In this document: piece by piece, positions 44,517 to 53,064 of the stretch
Position numbering within the stretch: the stretch's first letter is position 1
Layout: each line of letters begins with the position of its first letter
Assembly: GCA_028290465.1 (NCBI GenBank)
Contig: JAQGJU010000055.1
Coordinates: forward strand, 23,123 to 87,122
DNA length: 64,000 nt
Direction: 5' to 3'
Source of the DNA: Xanthobacteraceae bacterium
Lineage (GTDB): Bacteria > Pseudomonadota > Alphaproteobacteria > Rhizobiales > Xanthobacteraceae
The notes under the pieces: generated by a model
Told to the model about the DNA's origin: nothing
The model's input: the letters and a program-made list of their open reading frames with translations, nothing else
Database searches by the model: none
Translations under genes and position numbers: made by a program

Positions 44517-45809
44517 ATGTCCACCGAACAATTTACCGGGCTTCCGCCCGATCCCCGACCTTCCGATTCGAGTGTCCGCCTGACCCGCCACCGGGCGTTC
44601 CTGCTGTACTGGGCCGCCCGCGTCTCCGCTGCGATCGCCCTGCAGATGCAGGCGGTGGCGGTCGGCTGGCAGATGTACGAACTGACCAACAGCGCCTTCG
44701 ACCTCGGTCTGGTCGGGCTGGTGCAGTTCGTGCCGGCCTTCGCGCTGGTGCTGGTCGCCGGCCATTTCGCCGACCGTTATGACCGGCGGACCGTGGCCTG
44801 GATCGCGCATGGCGTCGAAGGTCTCGCGACCGCGACGCTGGCGGTCGCGACCTTTGCCGGCTGGATCACGCCGGGACTGATCCTGGCGATGGTGTTCGTA
44901 ATCGGGGGCGCCCGCTCTTTCGAGCACCCGAGCGTCCAGACGCTGCTGCCGGGCCTGGTGCCGGCGGCCGTGCTGCCGCGCGCGATCGCGGGATCGTCGT
45001 CGGCGGTGCAGACCGCCACGATCCTCGGCCCGGCGCTCGGCGGCGTGCTCTACGCGATCAATCCGCTGCTGGTCTATGGCGCGTGCGCGACGCTGTTCGT
45101 CACGGCCGGCGTGCTGGTTGCGCTGATTCCATTCCTGCGCGCTCCCGGCAAGCGCGAACCGTTCAGCCTGAACGTGCTGTTCGGCGGCCTCGACTTCATC
45201 CGCCGACATCCGCTGGTGCTCGGCGCCTGCGCGCTCGACATGTTCGCGGTGTTGCTGGGCGGCGCGACCGCGCTGCTGCCGATCTTCGCCAAGGACGTGT
45301 TCGCGATCGGTCCCTTTGGTCTGGGCCTGATGCGGGCGGCGCCGGCTTTCGGCGCGCTCAGCATGTCGCTGGCGCTGATGCGCTGGCCGGTGGGGCGGCA
45401 TGTCGGCCGCAAGATGTATATCGCGGTCGCGATGTTCGGCCTCGCCACCGTGGTGTTTGGCCTGTCGACCTCATTCGAATTGTCGCTGGCCGCGCTCGTC
45501 GTGCTGGGCGCCTCGGACAATGTCAGCGTGGTGATCCGGCAAACGCTGGTGCAGTTGCAGACGCCGGACGAAATGCGCGGACGGGTCTACGCGGTGAATT
45601 CGCTGTTCGTCGGCACCTCGAACCAGCTCGGCGAATTCGAATCCGGACTGCTGGCGCATTGGTTTGGTGCGACCGCCTCGGTGGCGATCGGCGGCATCGG
45701 CACCTTGCTGGTCGTGCTGGCCTGGACGCGGCTATTTCCGGGACTGCTGCACGCCGATCGGTTCGACGACGCGACGCCGCGCGCGATTAAGGACAGAGAA
45801 CGCCCATGA
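44517..45809 (+). CDS. Major facilitator superfamily exporter (EntS/MFS_3-like)
   Basis: 430-residue protein with about 11-12 helices. Motifs include the first-loop GHFADRYDRRTVAWIA, the MFS motif A equivalent, then GPALGGVLYAI, and C-terminal GRVYAVNSLFVGTSNQLGEFESG, typical of the EntS-like exporter group. The substrate is unknown. The ATG at 44517 has GAGGAGCGGGCG upstream. It overlaps the RidA gene start by 4 bases, so both are on one transcript. Confidence 0.9.
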   Translation: MSTEQFTGLPPDPRPSDSSVRLTRHRAFLLYWAARVSAAIALQMQAVAVGWQMYELTNSAFDLGLVGLVQFVPAFALVLVAGHFADRYDRRTVAWIAHGVEGLATATLAVATFAGWITPGLILAMVFVIGGARSFEHPSVQTLLPGLVPAAVLPRAIAGSSSAVQTATILGPALGGVLYAINPLLVYGACATLFVTAGVLVALIPFLRAPGKREPFSLNVLFGGLDFIRRHPLVLGACALDMFAVLLGGATALLPIFAKDVFAIGPFGLGLMRAAPAFGALSMSLALMRWPVGRHVGRKMYIAVAMFGLATVVFGLSTSFELSLAALVVLGASDNVSVVIRQTLVQLQTPDEMRGRVYAVNSLFVGTSNQLGEFESGLLAHWFGATASVAIGGIGTLLVVLAWTRLFPGLLHADRFDDATPRAIKDRERP

Positions 45810-46195
45810 CCGACGCCCCGAAGGTGTTGCGTTCCGATGCGGTGCTGCCGGCCGGCCTGCCCTTTCCGGACGGCGTGCAGATCGGCAATCTCGTTCTGCT
45901 GTCCGGCCAGATCGGCATCCGGCCCGGCGTTCTTGAACTGGTGCCCGGCGGCATCGAGGCGGAGGCCCGTCAGACTTTCGCCAATGTGGCCCGGACGCTC
46001 GAAGCCCATGGCGGATCGCTGGCCGACGTGGTGCGGGTCCAGGTGATGCTGGCCGACATGGCCGACTGGCCGCGCTTCAATGCGGTCTATCTGGAATTCT
46101 TTCCGGACGGCGCGCCGGCACGCAGCGCTTTCGGGGCCAACGGACTGGCGCTCGGCGCAAAGGTCGAGGTCGAGGTGTTCGCGGTCAGGCGCTGA
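45806..46195 (+). CDS. RidA-family protein
   Basis: 129 residues with the YjgF/RidA fold: DGVQIGNLVLLSGQIGIRPG, QTFANVARTLEAHGGSLADVVRVQVMLADMADW, and ARSAFGANGLALGAKVEVEVFAVRR with an Arg where the family binds the substrate carboxylate. True RidA deaminates reactive 2-aminoacrylate, but this belongs to a broader subgroup and may act on another imine. It is translationally coupled to the MFS gene. Confidence 0.9.
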   Translation: MTDAPKVLRSDAVLPAGLPFPDGVQIGNLVLLSGQIGIRPGVLELVPGGIEAEARQTFANVARTLEAHGGSLADVVRVQVMLADMADWPRFNAVYLEFFPDGAPARSAFGANGLALGAKVEVEVFAVRR

Positions 46196-46203
46196 GTTTT
46201 TGT

Positions 46204-46908
46204 TTATTCTTCGCGATGGTCTTGGCGCAGCCAGCATTTCAGGAAATCGGCCAGCCACGCCTGATTGGCGTAGTCATAGGCGGCGCGGTCGGCGAAATGC
46301 GCCGCGCGCGGCCGGGCGCCGGGCTGAAGCGTCCGCTCATGGCCGCGTACCGTCCAGCGATGCATCATCGCGTGGGTGACTTCCGGGTGGAATTGCAGCG
46401 CATAGGCCGCCCCGCCATAGCTGAAGGCCTGCACCGGAAAGCTGTCGCCCTCGGCCAACAGTTCCGCCCCGTCCGGCAGGTCGAAGCCTTCGCGATGCCA
46501 TTGGTAGACTTGGTCGGGCCAGGAGCCGCACATCGCCAAGCCGGCCGGCGTCGGGCGGATCGGGTAATAGCCGACCTCGGCATGGCCTTCCGGATGGCTA
46601 TAGACGCGGGTGCCGAGCTGGCGTGCCAGCATCTGTGCGCCGAGGCAGATGCCGAGGAACGGCGCCTGTTCGCGGACAGGCACTGCCAGCCAGTCGATCT
46701 CGCGCCGGACGAAGTCGTCGGCGTCGTTGGCGCTCATCGGGCCGCCGAAGATCGCGGCGCCGGCATGGCCCTCCATGGTGTCGGGCAATGGATCGCCGAA
46801 TCGCGGGCGGCGGATGTCGAGCGAATAGCCGAGCAGTCGCAGCGCATTGCCGACACGGCCCGGCGACGACGTTTCCTGGTGCAGCACGATCAGAATCGGC
46901 AGCTTCAT
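46204..46908 (-). CDS. Class I glutamine amidotransferase-like protein
   Basis: 234 residues. Catalytic Cys lies in FLGICLGAQMLARQLG and His-Glu in ALQFHPEVTHAMM, with FGGPMSANDADDF before them. The glutaminase half is complete but there is no synthetase domain. It resembles GMP-synthase-type or gamma-glutamyl hydrolase-like stand-alone amidotransferases (YfeJ/GuaA-related). Partner unknown. The start is the ATG at 46908. Confidence 0.87.
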   Translation of the reverse strand: MKLPILIVLHQETSSPGRVGNALRLLGYSLDIRRPRFGDPLPDTMEGHAGAAIFGGPMSANDADDFVRREIDWLAVPVREQAPFLGICLGAQMLARQLGTRVYSHPEGHAEVGYYPIRPTPAGLAMCGSWPDQVYQWHREGFDLPDGAELLAEGDSFPVQAFSYGGAAYALQFHPEVTHAMMHRWTVRGHERTLQPGARPRAAHFADRAAYDYANQAWLADFLKCWLRQDHREE

Positions 46909-46999
46909 GACGACCGGAGAGTGACTCGCGACAGAGCAAGTTGTCCCGCAGTCCTAACCGGTTCGCGGGCGATTTCACAGACGTCGTAACGCGGACCCG

Positions 47000-47797
47000 T
47001 TATGTGCCGGGCGAGCGGCGCCGGCCCTGCCGGGCATCGACGACACGGAACAGCAGCGAGCGCGGTACGAACGGAATCAGCGCCGTCACCAGTTTGTTGC
47101 CCCAGCCCGGAACCACCACCCGCCGCCCGCGCATCAGGCCGACATAGCCGTCCTGCGCCACCTTGATGGCGGGCTGCGACAGCACGCTGGCGGCCTGGCC
47201 TTCGGCGGCGCCGGCCCGGGCCTGGAATTCCGTTTTCACCGGTCCCGGACACAGCGTCGTGACCCGCACGCCGCGCGATTTCAACTCGTGATGCAGCGCT
47301 TCGCTGAACGACAGCACATAGGCCTTGCTGGCGTAGTACACCGCCATGCGCGGTCCCGGCAGAAATGCCGCCACCGATGCCACGTTGAGAATGCCGCCGT
47401 GGTGCCGCGTGAGGCTGTCGACAAAGGCCAGCGACAGGTCGGTCAGCGCCCGCACGTTGAGATCGATCATGTCGAGCTGTTCGGTGCGGTCGATCTCTGC
47501 GGCCGGTCCGGACAGACCAAAACCGGCATTGTTGACGACATATTGCGGCTCAAGATCCTGAGCGGCCAGCGCCGCCCCGATGTCGGCGGCGGCTTCCGGC
47601 CGTTGCAGGTCGACCCGCAGCACCAGCGGCCGAGACCGGCCGGTCGCCGCGATCTCGTCGGCCAGCGCCTGCAGGCGGTCTTCGCGCCGGGCCGCCAGCA
47701 CCAGCGTATGGCCATTGGCCGCGAACACCCGGGCGAGTTCGGCGCCGATGCCGGCCGAGGCGCCGGTGATCAGCGTCACGGGACGCGACGCAGCCAT
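47000..47797 (-). CDS. SDR-family oxidoreductase
   Basis: 265 residues. Cofactor site TLITGASAGIGAELARVF, NNAGFGLSGPAA, catalytic Ser in NVASVAAFLPG and YYASKAYVLSFSEAL (YxxxK). The C-terminus ends in a basic, partly hydrophobic tail (LIPFVPRSLLFRVVDARQGRR). It is NADP-linked by likelihood, since Arg-rich AARREDR follows the second strand. Substrate unknown. The start is the ATG at 47797, with GGGG-rich ribosome site upstream. Confidence 0.9.
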   Translation of the reverse strand: MAASRPVTLITGASAGIGAELARVFAANGHTLVLAARREDRLQALADEIAATGRSRPLVLRVDLQRPEAAADIGAALAAQDLEPQYVVNNAGFGLSGPAAEIDRTEQLDMIDLNVRALTDLSLAFVDSLTRHHGGILNVASVAAFLPGPRMAVYYASKAYVLSFSEALHHELKSRGVRVTTLCPGPVKTEFQARAGAAEGQAASVLSQPAIKVAQDGYVGLMRGRRVVVPGWGNKLVTALIPFVPRSLLFRVVDARQGRRRSPGT

Positions 47798-47835
47798 CAA
47801 TAATCCCCCTGCGATGCGCGATCGCGCTTTTCATT

Positions 47836-47886
47836 TGAGCATGATCTTTTCCGAAAACCGATTCCCAACTTTCGGGATCATGCGCT
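47836..47886. repeat. Palindromic extragenic repeat, short form (copy 7)
   Basis: GAGCATGATCTTTTCCGAAA, then ACCGATTCCCAACTTTCGGG, ending ATCATGCGCT. It is of the short type. It lies between the SDR start and the stop of the TerB-like gene on the same strand, so it falls within a co-directional intergenic spacer. Confidence 0.88.
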
Positions 47887-47890
47887 GAAT

Positions 47891-48367
47891 TTAACTGTCG
47901 GTCTTCTCGGTCTTGGCTTCTGCCTCGGCGACCTGCGCGCGCATTTCCACGCGCTGGCGCGACGTCACGCCGAGCAGATCGGCGGCGCGCCAGATCAGAT
48001 TATCCTCGAATTCGGTGACATGGCCATCCGCGAAAGTGACCTGCCACATCATCTCGATCATGCGCTGCCGCCCGGCTTCGTCGAGCGTGCGGTTGAGTAG
48101 CCTGGTGAAGCGGTACAAATCGATCGCGTCGTTTTCGGCTTCGGTCGCCTTGTCGATCAGTTCGTTCGTCGCGTCATCGTCCAGATTGAAGCGCTGCGCG
48201 ATGACGGCGTGCAGCTTGTCGCGCTCGACCTGCGAGATGGAGCCGTCGATCGCGGCCGCATGGATCAGCAGCGCCGCTGCTGCCAGCCGGTAGTCATTGG
48301 CGGCGAACCGTTCCGGCGCCGGCGCGTCGGTCAATTCCGCAAAAAAATTCTTCAGTGCATCCAGCAT
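47891..48367 (-). CDS. TerB-family protein
   Basis: 158 residues, all helical. The TerB core includes LAAAALLIHAAAIDGSISQVERDKLHAVIAQRF, EAENDAIDLYRFTRLLNRTLDEAG and MIEMMWQVTFADGHVTEFEDNLIWRAADLLGV, with acidic residues arranged as in metal-binding TerB-like domains. The name refers to tellurite resistance; the real role of this cytoplasmic subgroup is not known. A repeated ATGCCTACCC element lies 55-85 bp upstream. Confidence 0.9.
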   Translation of the reverse strand: MLDALKNFFAELTDAPAPERFAANDYRLAAAALLIHAAAIDGSISQVERDKLHAVIAQRFNLDDDATNELIDKATEAENDAIDLYRFTRLLNRTLDEAGRQRMIEMMWQVTFADGHVTEFEDNLIWRAADLLGVTSRQRVEMRAQVAEAEAKTEKTDS

Positions 48368-48421
48368 CTGTCGGTCCGTTTCATGTTGGTTCTAGCCGTC
48401 ATATGGGATCGCGATGCGCCG

Positions 48422-48451
48422 ATGCCTACCCACACGTACGTATGCCTACCC
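48422..48451. repeat. Direct repeat ATGCCTACCC, 20-bp period
   Basis: Two copies of ATGCCTACCC begin at 48422 and 48442, separated by ACACGTACGT. The period is about two helical turns, on the same DNA face. It lies upstream of the TerB-like gene and downstream of the 25-residue peptide gene. Confidence 0.6.
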
Positions 48452-48519
48452 GGAACGCAATCGGGGCGCCAGGACGGTCGGTCCGGGCGCCCCAAGAGCA
48501 CGATTGGTAGCGGGCTAGT

Positions 48520-48597
48520 TTAGCGCGCGAACAGCGCGATCAGGATGATGATCGGGATCGGCACGCCGACCATCCAGAGGAGAATAGAACGGCCCAT
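48520..48597 (-). CDS. 25-residue hydrophobic peptide
   Basis: Short gene for MGRSILLWMVGVPIPIIILI followed by ALFAR, an almost wholly hydrophobic single membrane helix with a VPIPI motif. GAAAGGAAAC, a strong ribosome site, lies 8 bases before the ATG at 48597, and the gene ends in TAA. It lies 37 bp after the stop of the membrane protein gene at 48635 and is probably on the same transcript. Small peptides like this are widespread in proteobacteria but mostly uncharacterised. Confidence 0.72.
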   Translation of the reverse strand: MGRSILLWMVGVPIPIIILIALFAR

Positions 48598-48634
48598 GAT
48601 ATGTTTCCTTTCGGTGTGGTTTTGCAGGATGGGT

Positions 48635-49501
48635 TTAAGAACCGCGACGATATTTCCAAGTGCCGTCGCGCAGACCGCCGCCTTCGGTGGCCGCGAGACT
48701 GGCCGCGAACGCGCCGGCCAGCAGTGTGGCCGCCAGCCACAGGGAGAATTTCAGCGCGGCCTTGCGGGCGGCGTCGGCGGCTTCCTTGGCCTGGTTGATC
48801 ACTTGCGTGATGCGGGCTTCGGCCTCGGCCTGCGGGATGCCAGTACGGGCGGCGATCATCTGCGCCGCGTAAGTGCGGTCGGCAGCAGTGATTTCACCGG
48901 TGCGCAGGGGCTTCGTCAGCAACCGGGTCAGTTCGGCGCGCGATGCGGCCGGATCGGCCGGGTTGCGATTGGCAGCCGGATCGGAACGCAGCAACGTGTC
49001 GATATAGCCGTCCATCGGACCGGCGTTCCGCGCCGCAGCGCCGGCGGCTTGACCAGCGGCTTGACCGGCGCCAGACGCCGCACCGCCGACAATGGTGGAC
49101 GCCGCCGAGGCCAACAGCACGACACCAACCACGGTCGCGAGCGCCCAGGCCAGAAAGCCATGCACGGTGTCACGGAAATAGATTTCGTCGGTATGCACGC
49201 CGGTCCATTTGGTGCGCAGCCGGCCGGCCACATAGCCGCCGACGGCGGACGACATCACGGCAAGGAGCAACATCAGAGCTCCGCTGCCCCACTTGAACGT
49301 GGTGGCGGAGACGCCGGAGTCGGCCCATGGCGAAACCACCGCGAGCCCAAGTCCGGTCGCAAATGCCAGCAGAATAAGCGTCATCGCGATCGATGCCAGC
49401 GCACCCGCGATGATGGCGGACCACGCCGCCGCCGAGTCGTGCGACTCGTCAGCCGCGATGCCGGGCGCGGTTCTATAAGTTGGTGTCAAAGTGTCAGTCA
49501 T
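48635..49501 (-). CDS. Membrane protein of the PhnA-like/YrzE type, probable stress protein
   Basis: 288 residues. N-terminal cytoplasmic part, then four or five membrane helices: SAIIAGALASIAMTLILLAFATGL, SGALMLLLAVMSSAVGGYVA, HGFLAWALATVVGVVLLASAAS, and one near the C-terminus. Between helices 3 and 4 is an Ala/Gly-rich soluble segment of about 90 residues with an ITAADRTYAAQMIAARTGIPQAEAEARITQV-type repeat. No enzyme motif is visible. Transcription may start at the EcfG-like promoter at 49683-49707. Confidence 0.8.
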   Translation of the reverse strand: MTDTLTPTYRTAPGIAADESHDSAAAWSAIIAGALASIAMTLILLAFATGLGLAVVSPWADSGVSATTFKWGSGALMLLLAVMSSAVGGYVAGRLRTKWTGVHTDEIYFRDTVHGFLAWALATVVGVVLLASAASTIVGGAASGAGQAAGQAAGAAARNAGPMDGYIDTLLRSDPAANRNPADPAASRAELTRLLTKPLRTGEITAADRTYAAQMIAARTGIPQAEAEARITQVINQAKEAADAARKAALKFSLWLAATLLAGAFAASLAATEGGGLRDGTWKYRRGS

Positions 49502-49840
49502 GGCGTTCTCCTCGGGCGCTTGGCGCCGGGTGTTATGGTCAAGCGTGCGTATCCACTTGGCGGCGAAGCAGGCTTCGCCGCCTTGCAGACGGCAATTTTT
49601 CCGTCGCAATCATCAATGTGTCGGAGACATGCCGCCATGCGGACGGGCCGCATCCTCGACATGGCGCGTGAGCGCATTCAGAAACGCCCAAACCAAACGG
49701 CGGTTCCGTAACGCGCGGATTTTTGCACCCCGAATAGGCAGATGCGTTGGGGCTGGCCTGCGCGGAGGGCCTCTGGCCAATCGCAGCCGTTTCGCCATAT
49801 AAACCCCGGTCCCTTGGAGCCCTCATTTCACGGAGCCATT
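49502..49840. other. Divergent region between the stress membrane gene and dapF
   Basis: About 340 bp without an ORF I trust. It contains the GGCGGCGAAG/CTTCGCCGCC hairpin at 49559-49582, a GACGG ... CCGTC pair at 49588-49605, and the EcfG-type promoter at 49683-49707. The right end, near CATATAAACCCC at 49796, probably holds the dapF promoter. Confidence 0.55.
49683..49707 (-). promoter_or_regulatory. EcfG-type general stress response promoter
   Basis: Read leftward: GGAAC (49707-49703), 16 bases, CGTT (49686-49683). This equals the consensus GGAAC-N16/17-CGTT recognised by EcfG-type sigma factors of alphaproteobacteria. It faces the membrane protein gene that starts at 49501 and implies a leader of about 170 nt. 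Not verified experimentally. Confidence 0.65.
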
Positions 49841-50719
49841 TTGGCCACGCTCGCCAACCAGCCCTTCGTCAAGATGAACGGCCTCGGCAACGAGATCGTG
49901 GTGGTCGATCTGCGCCGGCAGACCGCGCGGGTTGGCGCGGATGAAGCCCGCGCTGCGGCGCAACCGGAAGGGGCGCCCTACGACCAGATGATGGTGCTGC
50001 ATGCGCCGCGGACCCCTGGCACCGACGCCTTCGTGCGCATCTACAACAATGACGGGTCCGAAGCCGGCGCCTGCGGCAACGGCATGCGCTGCGTCGCCGA
50101 ATTGATGTTCAAGGAGACCGGCAAGCCGGCGCTCACCTTTGAGACGCCGGCCGGCATTCTGAATTCCTGGAAGGACGCGCGGCCGCTGTTTTCCACCGTC
50201 GACATGGGCCCGCCGCGCTTTGCCTGGAACGAGATTCCGCTGTCCGAGCCGTTCCAGGACACCCGGGCTATTGAGCTTCAAATCGGGCCGATCGACCAGC
50301 CGATCCTGCATTCGCCGTCGGTGGTCAGCATGGGCAACCCGCACGCGGTCTTCTGGGTCGACGACGTGAACGCCTACGATCTCGGCCGCTTCGGTCCGCT
50401 GCTGGAAAACCATCCGATGTTTCCGGAGCGCGCCAACATCACGCTGGCGGACGTCCGTTCGCGCCAGCACATCGTGATCCGCACCTGGGAGCGCGGTGTT
50501 GGCCTGACGCAGGCCTGTGGATCGGCAGCGTGCGCGACGGCGGTCGCAGCGGCGCGGCTGCGCAAGGTCGACCGCAAGGTGACGATCACGCTGCCGGGCG
50601 GCGACCTCGAGATCGAATGGCGCGAGCGCGACGACCATGTGCTGATGACCGGGCCGGTCGCATTCGAGTTCGAGGGCAGGTTCGATCCGGCGTTGTTTTC
50701 CGCCGCCGGCGCCGCATGA
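49841..50719 (+). CDS. dapF: Diaminopimelate epimerase
   Basis: 292-residue PLP-independent epimerase that converts LL- to meso-diaminopimelate for peptidoglycan and lysine synthesis. Catalytic Cys are in [20 protein letters not shown] (about residue 80) and in [17 protein letters not shown] (about residue 228), both intact. The start is a TTG at 49841 preceded by CGGAGCC; the first in-frame ATG (MNGLGN) would remove the conserved [10 protein letters not shown]. It is followed by mtaB 7 bp later. Confidence 0.94.
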   Translation: MATLANQPFVKMNGLGNEIVVVDLRRQTARVGADEARAAAQPEGAPYDQMMVLHAPRTPGTDAFVRIYNNDGSEAGACGNGMRCVAELMFKETGKPALTFETPAGILNSWKDARPLFSTVDMGPPRFAWNEIPLSEPFQDTRAIELQIGPIDQPILHSPSVVSMGNPHAVFWVDDVNAYDLGRFGPLLENHPMFPERANITLADVRSRQHIVIRTWERGVGLTQACGSAACATAVAAARLRKVDRKVTITLPGGDLEIEWRERDDHVLMTGPVAFEFEGRFDPALFSAAGAA

Positions 50720-50726
50720 GGCGCCG

Positions 50727-52001
50727 ATGACCATCGACCTCGTCACCTTCGGCTGCCGGCTCAATACCTACGAATCCGAAGTCATTCGAAGCGCTGCGCA
50801 AAACGCCGGCCTGACCGACACCGTGGTGATCAACACCTGCGCGGTCACCAATGAAGCGGTGCGCCAGGCGCGCCAGACCATCCGGCGGCTGAAGCGCGAA
50901 CGTCCTGACGCACGCATCGTGGTTACAGGCTGCGCGGCGCAGACCGAACCGCAGACCTTCGCCCAGATGCCCGAGGTCGATCGCGTGATCGGCAATGACG
51001 TCAAGATGCAGGTGTCGGCCTGGGCTGACACGAGCGCCACGTTCGATCGTGCGCCGATGTTCGGCGTCGACACCGAAGAAAAGATCGTCGTCAACGACAT
51101 CATGGCGGTGCGAGAGACCGCAATGCACCTGATCGACGGACTGGACGGCCAGACCCGCGCTTTCGTGCAGATCCAGAACGGCTGCGACCATCGCTGCACG
51201 TTCTGCATCATCCCGTATGGCCGCGGCAATTCGCGCTCGGTGCCGATGGGCGAGGTGGTCACGCAGATTCGCCGGCTGGTCGCCAACGGCTATCGCGAAG
51301 TGGTGCTGACCGGTGTCGACATCACCAGCTACGGCGTCAACCTGCCGGGCGAGCCCAAGCTTGGCATGCTGGTCAAGCAGATCCTGAAGCATGTGCCGGA
51401 TCTCACGCGGCTGCGGCTGTCGTCGATCGATTCGGTCGAAGCCGATCGCGATCTCTTGGACGTGCTGGCCGACGACGCCAGGCTGATGCCGCATCTGCAT
51501 CTGTCATTGCAGGCCGGCGACGACATGATCCTGAAGCGCATGAAGCGCCGGCATTCGCGCCAAGATGCGATTGCGTTTTGCGATCAGGTGCGCCGGCTGC
51601 GGCCTGACATGGTCTTCGGCGCCGACATCATCGCCGGATTTCCGACCGAGACCGACGACATGTTCGCGCGCTCGCTCGATCTCGTCGATGCCTGCGGGTT
51701 GACGCATCTGCATGTGTTTCCGTTCTCGGCGCGGCCCGGCACGCCGGCCGCCCGCATGCCTTTGATCCCGGGCGATGTCGTAAAGGAGCGAGCCAAGCGG
51801 CTGCGCCACAGGGGCGAAGCCGCGCTGCGCCGTCATCTCGACGGCGAGGTCGGCGCGGACCGTATGGTACTTACCGAGCGCGGCGGCATCGGCCGCACCG
51901 AACAATTCACCACCGTGCGCCTGCCTTTGAGGCCGGAGCCTGGATTGCTGTTGAATCTCACCGTGGCAGGTCACGATGGCCGCCACCTATTGGCGGCCTG
52001 A
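50727..52001 (+). CDS. mtaB: tRNA t6A37 methylthiotransferase
   Basis: 424-residue radical SAM/MTTase protein that converts t6A37 to ms2t6A37 in ANN-decoding tRNAs. The N-terminal MTTase domain binds a second cluster with Cys in FGCRLNTYE, INTCAVTNEA and VVTGCAAQ. The radical SAM motif is QNGCDHRCTFCIIPYGRGNSR, about residue 145. LHLSLQAGDDMILKRMKRRHS and GADIIAGFPTET follow. A TRAM-like end is present but short. It begins 7 bp after dapF, so the two share a transcript. Confidence 0.94.
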   Translation: MTIDLVTFGCRLNTYESEVIRSAAQNAGLTDTVVINTCAVTNEAVRQARQTIRRLKRERPDARIVVTGCAAQTEPQTFAQMPEVDRVIGNDVKMQVSAWADTSATFDRAPMFGVDTEEKIVVNDIMAVRETAMHLIDGLDGQTRAFVQIQNGCDHRCTFCIIPYGRGNSRSVPMGEVVTQIRRLVANGYREVVLTGVDITSYGVNLPGEPKLGMLVKQILKHVPDLTRLRLSSIDSVEADRDLLDVLADDARLMPHLHLSLQAGDDMILKRMKRRHSRQDAIAFCDQVRRLRPDMVFGADIIAGFPTETDDMFARSLDLVDACGLTHLHVFPFSARPGTPAARMPLIPGDVVKERAKRLRHRGEAALRRHLDGEVGADRMVLTERGGIGRTEQFTTVRLPLRPEPGLLLNLTVAGHDGRHLLAA

Positions 52002-52018
52002 ACACAAAGGAGCGAACG

Positions 52019-52642
52019 ATGAGCACCGGCGATCATCTCGTGACCACCGTCGAAGCGCTGGAGGCGCTGTACGGCACACCGGGCGGTGCTTCCGTGATCA
52101 AGGAAATCGACCACATCAATGATGGCTACCGCGCGCTGATCGAAGCGGCGCGGTTCGTAGCCATCGCGACCAGCGGACCTGAAGGCCTCGATTGTTCGCC
52201 GAAGGGTGATCCGGCCGGATTCATCCGCATCCTGGATGACAGAACGCTGGCTATCCCGGATCGGCGCGGCAACAACAGGGTCGACACGTTCCACAATATC
52301 GTGCGTGATCCGCGCATCGCGCTGCTGTTCCTGATTCCGGGCGTCGGCGAAACGCTGCGGGTCAACGGCCGCGCCGACATTTCGATCGATCCCGAACTGC
52401 TGGCCAGCTTCGCGATGAACGGCAAGAATCCGGTCTGCGTGATGATCGTGCATATCGAGAGCATCTACTTCCATTGCTCGAAGGCGATGGTGCGCTCGAA
52501 ATTATGGGACCCGGCGCAAATGGTCGACCGCAAGAGCCTGCCGAGCACCGGCACGATCGTTGCCGAACTCAGCAAAGGCCGATTGGGCGGCGAAGCCTAT
52601 GACCGCGAACTGCCCGAGCGGGTGCAGGCGCAGCTCTATTGA
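52019..52642 (+). CDS. Pyridoxamine 5'-phosphate oxidase-like FMN-binding protein
   Basis: 207 residues. The split-barrel fold is shown by FVAIATSGPEGLDCSPKGDPAGFIRILDDRTLAIPDRRGNNRVDTFHNI and ALLFLIPGVGETLRVNGRADI. It matches the MSMEG_1061 type of FMN-dependent oxidoreductase, whose substrates are uncertain. It begins 17 bp after mtaB with AGGAGCGAACG as ribosome site. Its stop overlaps the next gene's TTG start. Confidence 0.88.
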   Translation: MSTGDHLVTTVEALEALYGTPGGASVIKEIDHINDGYRALIEAARFVAIATSGPEGLDCSPKGDPAGFIRILDDRTLAIPDRRGNNRVDTFHNIVRDPRIALLFLIPGVGETLRVNGRADISIDPELLASFAMNGKNPVCVMIVHIESIYFHCSKAMVRSKLWDPAQMVDRKSLPSTGTIVAELSKGRLGGEAYDRELPERVQAQLY

Positions 52643-53064
52643 GCGCCACATTGATTACCGTCGCAAAGGCTGGCCGGATTGTCGGCGTGCTCGTGGTGAG
52701 TGCGTCATTGTTATCCGGCACGTCAGCTTTCGCGCAGACCAAATGGCCGTTCGTCGGCAAGTGGGCCTTGGATGCGCCGAAGGCCTGCGAGCCGGGATCC
52801 GGCCCGTCAGACCTGTTCCTGACCATCACCGACAAGAAGCTCAGCTACTACGCCAGCGAATGCGTGATCCTGTCGAAGCGGCGGATCGCGAAATCCGGCG
52901 ACGACGCCTATCGGCTGAAGCTGCGCTGCACGGGTGAAGGCCAGACCAGCCAAAGCGAATTGATTCTCGGGCTGTTGGAAAAGACCGAAGAGCGCTCGGA
53001 GCTGCTGGTGCATATCGACCCGGTGGCGTGGTCGATGACCGGCTATCGGCGCTGTTCGGAGTGA
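52639..53064 (+). CDS. Exported protein of unknown function
   Basis: 141 residues starting at TTG 52639, which overlaps the preceding stop (TTGA). A signal peptide (ITVAKAGRIVGVLVVSASLL, cut near AFAQT) precedes a mature domain with KWPFVGKWALDAPKACEPGSGPS and DKKLSYYASECVILSKRRIA; three Cys are present. No family recognised. Its 3' end overlaps the convergent rluA-type gene by 22 bp. Confidence 0.72.
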   Translation: MSATLITVAKAGRIVGVLVVSASLLSGTSAFAQTKWPFVGKWALDAPKACEPGSGPSDLFLTITDKKLSYYASECVILSKRRIAKSGDDAYRLKLRCTGEGQTSQSELILGLLEKTEERSELLVHIDPVAWSMTGYRRCSE

